Source: Limnohabitans sp.
GTDB taxonomy: Bacteria; Pseudomonadota; Gammaproteobacteria; Burkholderiales; Burkholderiaceae_C
Assembly (NCBI GenBank): GCA_030158125.1
Contig: JAOATL010000019.1
Coordinates: forward strand, 62,001 to 126,000
Reading direction: 5' to 3'
Length of the DNA stretch: 64,000 nt
Under the pieces are notes generated by a model. It was not told the origin of the DNA, did not search any database, and saw nothing but the letters and a program-made list of their open reading frames with translations. Below are positions 1 through 7,921 of the stretch, in pieces; the stretch's first letter is position 1, and each line of letters opens with the position of its first letter. The position numbers and the translations under genes were made by a program.

Positions 1-44
1 CAGGCGTCAAAGGACGGCCAGAATTCGTCGTCATGTCACTTCTT

Positions 45-710
45 TCAAGAGTGCTTACCAGCCAGAAGGGCTGATGAAGCGGAGTTGGCGGAGGCATCGT
101 TGCTGAGCATGCGCTCCACATAGCGTGCGATCAGATCGATCTCTAAATTGACAGCGCTGCCTTGTTGCAAGGTGCCAAGTGCTGTGTTGTCGACGGTGTG
201 GGGAATGAGGTTGATGCTGAACTCGCATCCCGCATTTGAATCGTTCACTTTGTTCACGGTGAGGCTGACACCATTGACGGTGATGGAACCTTTGTAGGCG
301 AGGTATTTGCCCAGGGCTGCGGGTGCCTGAATTCGCAGTTCCCAGCTTTCGCCCACTTGGGCAAAGTGCGTCACGTGGCCAATGCCGTCCACATGGCCCG
401 ACACAATGTGACCGCCCAATCGGTCGTGCGCGCGCAAGGCTTTTTCCAAATTGACTTTGCCAAGTTGGTTCAAGCCGCAAGTTTTGTTGAGCGACTCGGC
501 AGAAATGTCGATGGTGAATTGGTGGGCAGCCAGGTCAAAGGAGGTGACGGTCATGCAGGCGCCGTTGATGGCAATGCTGTCGCCCAGGCCAACGTCGTCC
601 AGGTAGCCCGTGGGCACCTCGAGAGTGAGTCGCTTGCCATGGCTTAAAGAGCTGCCCAGGTCGTGGAGGGCGGCGATACGCCCCACGCCGGTGATGATTC
701 CGGTAAACAT
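45..710 (-). CDS. ribE: riboflavin synthase alpha subunit
   Basis: MFTGIITGVGRI N-terminus and duplicated lumazine-binding repeats; next to ribD. Confidence 0.95.
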   Translation of the reverse strand: MFTGIITGVGRIAALHDLGSSLSHGKRLTLEVPTGYLDDVGLGDSIAINGACMTVTSFDLAAHQFTIDISAESLNKTCGLNQLGKVNLEKALRAHDRLGGHIVSGHVDGIGHVTHFAQVGESWELRIQAPAALGKYLAYKGSITVNGVSLTVNKVNDSNAGCEFSINLIPHTVDNTALGTLQQGSAVNLEIDLIARYVERMLSNDASANSASSALLAGKHS

Positions 711-739
711 GGGCGTATTTTCGCAGGGATTGGGGTGGT

Positions 740-1918
740 TTAGTCCTGGACCCTGGCTAAAACCCGCAAATCTTTACCGATTAATTGCGTTTCTGTGAAC
801 CTCAGGGCGACACCCTGTGACAAGTCCTCCAGCGGCCCCCATTGCGCCATGCCTTGACCGATGCCCAACATTTGTGGTGCCAAGTACACCAAGAACTCAT
901 CGATGCAGGCTTCGCGGATGAGTGAGCCATTGAGTTTTTGGCCAGCTTCCACGTGCACCTCGTTCACTTCGCGGCGTGCCAAGTCTGTAAACAAGGCGTG
1001 CAAGTCAACCTTGCCATGTGGGTTGGGCATCACCGTGACATGTGCGCCTTGGGCTTCTAGCGCGGTTCGTTTTTGGGCATGGTCTACGGCGCAGTAAATC
1101 CATATTTGGCGGGGTGTTTTGGCGCCGGGCCCCGTGTGTTGAAACAGCTTGGCACCGAGAGGCGTTTCGAGTCGGCTGTCCACAATGACCAGATGCGGCA
1201 TACGGGGCGGCGTTTCCAGTGCGGCGCATAGGCGCAGGTCCAACAGCGGATCGTCTTCAAGAACGGTGCCAATGCCTGTGAGGATGGCGCAAGCCCGTGC
1301 GCGCCAAGCGTGCCCGTCAGCGCGGGCTTCGGGGCCGGTGATCCATTGACTTTTGCCATTGGTGAGAGCTGTTTGCCCATCCAAAGATGCTGCAATTTTC
1401 ATTCGCACCCAGGGTTTTTGGCGTGTCATTCGGCCAAGGAATCCTGGGTTCTGATCGGCAGCTTGTGCCGCACCATCGCCCACTTGCACTTCGATGCCAG
1501 CAGCTTGAAGTCGCTCAAAACCTTGACCCGCTACTTGAGGATTGGGGTCGGACAATGCCGCCACGACTTTGCCTAATTTGGCCTGAATCAGGGCATCGCA
1601 GCAGGGACCTGTGCGGCCCTGGTGCGCGCAGGGTTCTAAGCTGACATAGGCGGTTGCACCCACCACCGAATGGCCTTTGGCTGCTGCGTCTTGCAGGGCC
1701 ATGATTTCGGCATGCGGGCCACCGGCGCGTTGGGTATGACCTTGCCCCAACACCTTGCCCCGCGCATCGACGATGACGCATCCGACGCGGGGATTGGGCG
1801 AGGTGATGCGCATCGCTTGCGCGGCCATGTTCAAGGCCTGTTGCATGTGAAGGCTTGGGAGCGGGGAGCTTGAGTAGGTGGCGTCCATGGTTGCAAGGAT
1901 ACGATAAGTTGAGTGCAC
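740..1918 (-). CDS. ribD: bifunctional diaminohydroxyphosphoribosylaminopyrimidine deaminase / 5-amino-6-(5-phosphoribosylamino)uracil reductase
   Basis: HAE...PCAHQGRTGPC deaminase motif plus C-terminal reductase domain. Confidence 0.94.
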   Translation of the reverse strand: MHSTYRILATMDATYSSSPLPSLHMQQALNMAAQAMRITSPNPRVGCVIVDARGKVLGQGHTQRAGGPHAEIMALQDAAAKGHSVVGATAYVSLEPCAHQGRTGPCCDALIQAKLGKVVAALSDPNPQVAGQGFERLQAAGIEVQVGDGAAQAADQNPGFLGRMTRQKPWVRMKIAASLDGQTALTNGKSQWITGPEARADGHAWRARACAILTGIGTVLEDDPLLDLRLCAALETPPRMPHLVIVDSRLETPLGAKLFQHTGPGAKTPRQIWIYCAVDHAQKRTALEAQGAHVTVMPNPHGKVDLHALFTDLARREVNEVHVEAGQKLNGSLIREACIDEFLVYLAPQMLGIGQGMAQWGPLEDLSQGVALRFTETQLIGKDLRVLARVQD

Positions 1919-2371
1919 TTAGCGTTCTACCCAAAGTGGGGTGCTGGCGCGTCGTTGAAGCCACGCCACTTGAGCACCCTGCGCCGAGTCGGACCAAGTC
2001 ACTGAAATTTGCAGTTCTTGCAATTGTTCGGCAGGTCTGCCTTTGACGGGAATATGGTGAACCGTCCACGAGCGGACAAAGCCCAGGTTGGGATCGGTCG
2101 ATAAGGGAAACAACGGGACATTTTGCAAAAACATCATTTGGCAACGTGGCGTGTGAAGGCCCCAGCACTCGGCCAAATCTTGCGCCAGGCCGCTGGCGAT
2201 GTCCACATTGCGACTGTGCTGCGCTGCCGCCAAAGCCTCCAAACTTAAACGCATGGCGCTTGTCAACCCAAAGGCCATCAAGGCGCTGACCACCAAGGCT
2301 TCCAACACCGTGAAGCCCGCTGCCCGTGCGTGCCGCCAGGGCTTGTCATGGGGTGTCGACAAGGCACGCAT
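1919..2371 (-). CDS. type IV pilus minor pilin, PilV-like
   Basis: AAGFTVLEALVVSALMAFGLTSA prepilin N-terminus; start chosen at internal Met (ORF-track start 2653 overlaps upstream gene). Confidence 0.7.
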   Translation of the reverse strand: MRALSTPHDKPWRHARAAGFTVLEALVVSALMAFGLTSAMRLSLEALAAAQHSRNVDIASGLAQDLAECWGLHTPRCQMMFLQNVPLFPLSTDPNLGFVRSWTVHHIPVKGRPAEQLQELQISVTWSDSAQGAQVAWLQRRASTPLWVER

Positions 2372-3420
2372 CAAAAGCCAGCATTTTTCCAAGTGCCTGC
2401 GACGCGTTGGACCCGTGAATAGTCGATGCCTTTTGGCCAATCGAAATGGATTGCAGCGTGTGCATTGGCCGAACCCGTCAACCCATTTGGGCCATTGACC
2501 AGAGCCAGCTTCTGGGCCGGTGCAAGGTCTGCCTCGATGCCCAACTGGCCCGCAATGATGCCTGATTGCCAGCGCTGCATTTTGCTGGCTTGGCATTGGC
2601 TTTGATAAAACACAGTGCCCACCACTGTCGTGTTGTGGGCCAGGGACGGGCACTCAACGGCACAGGCTGTTTCTGAAAACACCAAGACCACGGGTGATGT
2701 GGAAGTACCCAGATGCTGGGTCCAAAGCTGCGGGTTGTCGATCCAATAGACCGTCCGCGTGGGTTGCGTCTCGGTACTTAACCCGTTGTGCATTTGAAGC
2801 GCCGACAAGGCTTTCAGTTGCAAGGGTGTGATCTGGCCAAACACCGATTGCCAAGCCCGCATGTCGCAATGGGGTGCGTCGACGGTCAGCACCTGTTCGT
2901 TCAGTACAAGCGCTGCTGAACTGACGCCCTCGAGCGTTGCCGAAATTGGCACATACACACTTTGTTGAACAGTGGCGCGACTGCCTGCACCTGGATGTGA
3001 AGGCTTCAATGTGGCATCCGCCATGATTTGAATGCGATGGGGTGCATGGCGCACATCGCGCAACAAGCGTACAAAAGATGGTGTGGCGTCTGTCCATTCG
3101 GGAAGGGGTAACCCGTCCAGTGGCCACAACATGCATTGCCATTGCGGGGGGGCTTTGTCGCTGGGGCAGTGGTTGGCCGTGGCAGTAGACCAAAGGCTCA
3201 GATCGGCGTCGAGGGCAGGGCGGGTATAGGCGCTTTCTATGAAAGCCAATGCTGTTTCAAGCAAAGCCTCTGAATTGACCAATGCCTGTGCAGCCTGCAT
3301 TTGTTGCTGGCTTCGCACGCTGTCGGCATGGATCGATTGCAAGCACAGCCAGCCCCAAAGACTGGTGAGGATCAGCAGCACCGTGCTGGCCCAAAGTGTG
3401 GCTAAGCCGCGCTGTTGCAT
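2371..3420 (-). CDS. type IV pilus assembly protein, PilX-like
   Basis: MQQRGLATLWASTVLLILTSLWGW N-terminus, between pilV- and pilW-like genes. Confidence 0.65.
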   Translation of the reverse strand: MQQRGLATLWASTVLLILTSLWGWLCLQSIHADSVRSQQQMQAAQALVNSEALLETALAFIESAYTRPALDADLSLWSTATANHCPSDKAPPQWQCMLWPLDGLPLPEWTDATPSFVRLLRDVRHAPHRIQIMADATLKPSHPGAGSRATVQQSVYVPISATLEGVSSAALVLNEQVLTVDAPHCDMRAWQSVFGQITPLQLKALSALQMHNGLSTETQPTRTVYWIDNPQLWTQHLGTSTSPVVLVFSETACAVECPSLAHNTTVVGTVFYQSQCQASKMQRWQSGIIAGQLGIEADLAPAQKLALVNGPNGLTGSANAHAAIHFDWPKGIDYSRVQRVAGTWKNAGF

Positions 3421-3950
3421 GTGGTGACATCGGGCCGCAAACGCGCATGCACATTGCGCATGCGCACATGGCGTTGCCAGGTGCTGGGTGTTGGTTCGTG
3501 GGGCGATTGGCTGGTTATTTGGAGCCAGAGTAAATCGCCGAGGCTGCCGTTGTTGTTGTCGCACGACCACTCGAAGTTCAGAGACAAAATTTGCAATGTG
3601 CGGCTATCGTTCAGGCTTGTCCACACCACGGGCTGACAAGCTGTTTGGGTTTGCAAGGCTGTGCCATTTAGGCGAAAACCACTGCATTCGTTGTTGTCAC
3701 GTTGTGCGTTGTCGTTGCGATTGATGCTGAACAGTATTTGATGTGGACTGACCTGGAAATGTTGGGGTTGGCTGCGAAACTGTGCACGCCGAATGTCGTG
3801 CACCAAAGTGTCCATGAGGGCGCGGATGTCTTGTTGTGCAAGGCTGCGCTGTGCCGTGTGTCGATCACTTTGCCATTGCATGGCAGTCCAGGTGCTGGCA
3901 GCAGCGAGTATGCCCAAACCCATGGCCATGCCAATGAGCAGATTTACCAT
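3402..3950 (-). CDS. type IV pilus minor pilin, PilW-like (start approximate)
   Basis: VLDMVNLLIGMAMGLGILAAAS hydrophobic N-terminal helix; the upstream part of the 4271 ORF is out-of-frame pilE sequence. Confidence 0.6.
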   Translation of the reverse strand: MVNLLIGMAMGLGILAAASTWTAMQWQSDRHTAQRSLAQQDIRALMDTLVHDIRRAQFRSQPQHFQVSPHQILFSINRNDNAQRDNNECSGFRLNGTALQTQTACQPVVWTSLNDSRTLQILSLNFEWSCDNNNGSLGDLLWLQITSQSPHEPTPSTWQRHVRMRNVHARLRPDVTTCNSAA

Positions 3951-4384
3951 GTCCAACACCGCCCCAAATCTGTGAGGTCTGCTCGGTTGCTGGTGCGCCT
4001 TACACTGCCATCGGCCATGCGCAACAGGCTGATGGTGAGGCATGGCGTGTCGCGTGATTGCAAACCAATGGCCGTGGCGTGCAACTCGAAACTGTGTGCC
4101 GTGACCTGCTGCACCGACAGTGTGTAATGTCCGCTGTTGCTTGCTGCGTTGGGCCAAGCCAATTCGGCCAAACTGCTGGCGTATTGTGCGTGCATGCCTC
4201 GCCATTGAGTTTGACGCAAGTGCAATTGCATCAATGCATTTTGGGCATCTTGCCTTCGTGTGTGCTGCCATTGTTGTTCAAAACTGGGCAGGGCGATGCC
4301 CATCAAAATTCCCAGCAGCGCCATGCTGACCATCGATTCTATGAGGGTGAATCCTTGGATTGCATTGTGTGTAAGGGAGGCCAT
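3944..4384 (-). CDS. type IV pilin, PilE-like
   Basis: GFTLIESMVSMALLGILMGIALP prepilin motif. Confidence 0.85.
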   Translation of the reverse strand: MASLTHNAIQGFTLIESMVSMALLGILMGIALPSFEQQWQHTRRQDAQNALMQLHLRQTQWRGMHAQYASSLAELAWPNAASNSGHYTLSVQQVTAHSFELHATAIGLQSRDTPCLTISLLRMADGSVRRTSNRADLTDLGRCWTW

Positions 4385-4428
4385 GACTGAAGCATCCTTG
4401 ATGTGCTGTCAGGTCAGCTTTCTTTCGC

Positions 4429-5106
4429 ATGCAGACGTGGCAAATGCAAGTGGAAGGAAGCAAAAGGAAGCGGCCAGTCTTTCATGATCTGCGCATGATC
4501 TCTACGCCAGCTCGCGCCCCTGCCTGTCGAGGCGTTAGCCTGATGGACACATTGTTGGCACTTTTCTTGGTGGCCGTCTTGTGTGGTGTGGCGGCTGCAT
4601 CTTTGCAACATGTGCAAACCAGTGTGCATCTCCAAAGCGCTGCCAAATCCTTGCACAGCGCGGTTCTAAGCGCAAGAATGCAAGCCCTGCGATTGGAGAG
4701 ACGGGTCACCTTGTGTGCCGCAGCGCAGCTGAGCTCTTCTGCAAAAGACGATGCGCCCGTCCGCTGTCATCTGACCCGCGATGGCAGTTTCACAAATGCA
4801 TGGCGTCAAGGCTGGTTAATGTTTGAGGACACCAACAACAATGGGACGTGGGATGAGGGTGAAACGCGACTGGCCCAACAAGCGCCGCTGCACAGGTCGG
4901 TGTCAGCCACTGGCAATGTCACCGTTAGTCACTTTGTATCGTTTGGTGCCAGTGGTCGCAGCTTGACTTTAAATGGTGCTTTTCAAGCAGGCACATTGAC
5001 AGTTTGCGAACGGCAATCGCTCAACACATCGGGCTGGCACGTGGTGGTCAATGCAGTGGGCCGTCCGCGTCTGGAAAAAGCCTTGATTGAAGACTGTCCA
5101 AAATAA
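4429..5106 (+). CDS. FimT/GspH-like pseudopilin
   Basis: RGVSLMDTLLALFLVAVLCGVAAASLQ plus GspH-type C-terminal domain; divergent from pilE. Confidence 0.75.
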   Translation: MQTWQMQVEGSKRKRPVFHDLRMISTPARAPACRGVSLMDTLLALFLVAVLCGVAAASLQHVQTSVHLQSAAKSLHSAVLSARMQALRLERRVTLCAAAQLSSSAKDDAPVRCHLTRDGSFTNAWRQGWLMFEDTNNNGTWDEGETRLAQQAPLHRSVSATGNVTVSHFVSFGASGRSLTLNGAFQAGTLTVCERQSLNTSGWHVVVNAVGRPRLEKALIEDCPK

Positions 5107-5139
5107 TGCGTTTATTGCCGTCAAACAGCAAACGCGACG

Positions 5140-5589
5140 TTATTTGCTCACTTCATCCACCAGCAATTTGAAGTCGTCAATGTCTTCAAAGCTGCGGTAC
5201 ACGCTGGCAAATCGAACGTAGGCCACTTTGTCGAGTTTTTTCAGCTCGCGCATGACCAACTCGCCAATTTTGTTGGACGCAATTTCGCGTTGGGCCAAGT
5301 TGAGTAATTTTTCTTCAATGCGTTCAATGGCCGAGTCGACTTGTTCGGTGCTGACAGGACGTTTTCGCAGGGCCAAGTTCATGCTGGCGCGCAATTTGAC
5401 GCGCTCGTACTCAATGCGGCGGCCATCTTTTTTAACGATGGCTGGGAAGCTCACTTCCGGCCGTTCGTAGGTGGTGAAACGCTTCTCGCACGCCGCGCAT
5501 TGACGGCGGCGGCGAATCAGGTCACCGTCTTCAGCCAGCCGCGTCTCCACCACTTGGGTGTCGGTGTGGCTGCAGAAGGGGCACTTCAT
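5140..5589 (-). CDS. nrdR: transcriptional repressor NrdR
   Basis: [17 protein letters not shown] zinc ribbon and ATP-cone. Confidence 0.97.
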   Translation of the reverse strand: MKCPFCSHTDTQVVETRLAEDGDLIRRRRQCAACEKRFTTYERPEVSFPAIVKKDGRRIEYERVKLRASMNLALRKRPVSTEQVDSAIERIEEKLLNLAQREIASNKIGELVMRELKKLDKVAYVRFASVYRSFEDIDDFKLLVDEVSK

Positions 5590-6830
5590 TTGTAAACAGG
5601 GAAACGTGCAGTCAAGGCGTTGACCTTGGCGCGCACGGCTTCAATGTTGGCAGGATCGGTGGGGTTGTCGAGCACGTCGGCAATGAGGTGTGCCGTGATG
5701 CGTGCTTCTTCGTCCTTGAAACCGCGAGTGGTCATGGCCGGTGTCCCAATGCGCACGCCGCTGGTGACCATGGGTTTCTCGGGGTCGTTGGGAATCGAGT
5801 TTTTGTTGATGGTCATGTGTGCTTGACCCAAAGCAGCTTCGGCCACTTTGCCGGTAATGCCTTTGGAGCGCAGATCGACCAACATCACGTGGCTTTGTGT
5901 ACCACCGCTCACAATGCGCAAGCCGCGCTGGGTGAGCACTTCAGCCACAATTTGCGCGTTTTTCACCACTTGTGCTTGGTAAGCCTTGAACTCGGGCGCC
6001 ATGGCTTCTTTGAAAGCAACCGCTTTGGCCGCAATGACGTGCATGAGCGGACCGCCTTGCAGGCCAGGGAAGATGGCGCTGTTGATGGCTTTTTCGTGTT
6101 CTGCCTTCATCAAGATGATGCCGCCACGTGGGCCGCGCAAGCTCTTGTGCGTGGTGGACGTGACCACATCGGCGTGGGGCACAGGGTTGGGGTACACACC
6201 TGCGGCAATGAGGCCCGCGTAGTGGGCCATGTCGACCATGAAAATAGCGCCCACGTCTTTGGCCACTTTGGCAAAACGTGCAAAGTCAATGTGCAAGCTG
6301 TAGGCAGAGGCGCCGGCAATGATCAGTTTGGGTTTGGTTTCGTGCGCCTTCTTTTCCATGGCGTCGTAGTCGATGGCTTCGTTGGCATCGAGGCCGTAGC
6401 TCACCACGTTGAACCATTTGCCGCTCATGTTGAGGGGCATGCCGTGCGTGAGGTGGCCGCCTTCTGCCAAGCTCATGCCCATGATGGTGTCGCCAGGCTT
6501 TAAAAATGCCAAGAAGACAGCTTCGTTGGCAGAGGCGCCGCAATGGGGTTGCACGTTGGCCGCTTCAGCGCCAAAGATTTGTTTGATGCGGTCGATGGCC
6601 AATTGTTCGGCAATGTCGACATATTCACAGCCACCGTAATAGCGCTTGCCTGGGTAACCTTCAGCGTATTTGTTGGTGAGCTGTGAGCCTTGGGCTGCCA
6701 TGACAGCTGGCGAGGCGTAGTTTTCGCTGGCGATCAGCTCAATGTGATGCTCTTGGCGCGCATTCTCTGCCTGAATGGCAGCAAAAATTTCGGGATCGGT
6801 TTGTTCAATCAGAATGTTTCTTGAATACAT
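5586..6830 (-). CDS. glyA: serine hydroxymethyltransferase
   Basis: Full-length SHMT incl. [14 protein letters not shown]-lysine motif; 4-nt overlap with nrdR. Confidence 0.97.
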   Translation of the reverse strand: MYSRNILIEQTDPEIFAAIQAENARQEHHIELIASENYASPAVMAAQGSQLTNKYAEGYPGKRYYGGCEYVDIAEQLAIDRIKQIFGAEAANVQPHCGASANEAVFLAFLKPGDTIMGMSLAEGGHLTHGMPLNMSGKWFNVVSYGLDANEAIDYDAMEKKAHETKPKLIIAGASAYSLHIDFARFAKVAKDVGAIFMVDMAHYAGLIAAGVYPNPVPHADVVTSTTHKSLRGPRGGIILMKAEHEKAINSAIFPGLQGGPLMHVIAAKAVAFKEAMAPEFKAYQAQVVKNAQIVAEVLTQRGLRIVSGGTQSHVMLVDLRSKGITGKVAEAALGQAHMTINKNSIPNDPEKPMVTSGVRIGTPAMTTRGFKDEEARITAHLIADVLDNPTDPANIEAVRAKVNALTARFPVYK

Positions 6831-6889
6831 GGCAGGCCTTCAAATGATGGTTCCTAGCGCCACTGGGAAGTTTAGATCCCAATGTCACG

Positions 6890-7045
6890 GGCTGCCCAGG
6901 CGAACGGCTGATACCTTGTGTCCCAGGTGTCGGGGCAAGGTGCACGCTCCCTAGTGGTTGTGAAGGGGGCAAGCCTCTTCTTGTCCACGTCAGAGGCTGT
7001 AGGGCCATGCAAGCCCAAACCAGTCTCCTATCGCCAGTTGCGTAC
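6890..7045 (-). promoter_or_regulatory. ZTP (pfl motif) riboswitch upstream of glyA
   Basis: Minus strand carries ACTGGCGA (7038-7031), GGGAGCG (about 6951-6945) and CCGTTCGCCTGGGCAG (about 6907-6892), the conserved pfl blocks, with a pairing ACTGGTT/AACCACT P2 stem; location upstream of glyA is canonical. Confidence 0.85.
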
Positions 7046-7090
7046 CCCTAGAGTGTAGCCGAGCCGATGGTGCCTTGTGATTCACCTGGG

Positions 7091-7870
7091 CTACTTAAAA
7101 GGGGCGGCTTTGGCCTTGGCAGGTGGTTTGGGTAAGGCCTCCTTGAGGCGATTTTGTTCTGCCAGCACCCGTGCAATGTAGTCAGACTCTAGGGAAACCG
7201 ATTCTTCACCCGCTTTAAAGAGCCGCAACCCCTCCTCGAGGCTGCCTGTCTGGTCGATGCACTCTTTCAAAATTTTGACGCCAATTCTTAAATTTGTTTT
7301 GGGATCAAAAATGGCCATGGCCCCCCCGTAAGGGGTGAATTGCTCTGCGTGTGTTTCGGGTAACACTTGCATCAAACCTTTGGCGCCGATCGGGCTGTTC
7401 GCAAACGGGTTGTAATTGGACTCCACCCCGATCACGGCCAAAATCAAGGTGGGGTCCAAAGCACTCCGGTTGGCCAAGTCGTAAACCTCCAAAACCAGGG
7501 CATTGAGTGGTTCGGGTGCAATCCGGTATTTGCTTTTAACAGCTTGGACCAATGCCAATTGATCCGCATCCAAGTCGGTGGATTTGGCTGCCAAGCTGCG
7601 CAACAAAACTTGCTGGCGCTCATCTTCAGCCGCTGTGATTTGCAGGCGTGTGTAAAGCCAAGATTGAATGCCTTGCACGGTTTGCAATCGAATCTCAGGC
7701 CTTGCCAAAGCCAGCATGCTGAGCAGCACCGCCAGCAAGCCCAATAGGGCGAAGCTGTGGTGTGAAATGTTCACAAACCCGCGTGCGATGTCTCCCACAA
7801 AGGTCTTGAGGCCGTGCCAAAAGCGCTCGGTCCAATGACTGGCAGATTCTTGAAATGTGTGTGTGCTCAA
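7091..7870 (-). CDS. lytic transglycosylase (SLT domain)
   Basis: ALDPTLILAVIGVESNYNPFANSPIGAKGLMQVLPET. Confidence 0.9.
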   Translation of the reverse strand: MSTHTFQESASHWTERFWHGLKTFVGDIARGFVNISHHSFALLGLLAVLLSMLALARPEIRLQTVQGIQSWLYTRLQITAAEDERQQVLLRSLAAKSTDLDADQLALVQAVKSKYRIAPEPLNALVLEVYDLANRSALDPTLILAVIGVESNYNPFANSPIGAKGLMQVLPETHAEQFTPYGGAMAIFDPKTNLRIGVKILKECIDQTGSLEEGLRLFKAGEESVSLESDYIARVLAEQNRLKEALPKPPAKAKAAPFK

Positions 7871-7921
7871 GGTTGGGCGGTGAGTGGCAGAAGTGAGAAT
7901 TATAAAAAAAATCGAAAATAG

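Noticed and set aside
5688-6503. 271-aa plus-strand ORF
   Set aside because: Antisense to glyA; codon-bias shadow with low-complexity His/Gly-rich translation and no family resemblance.
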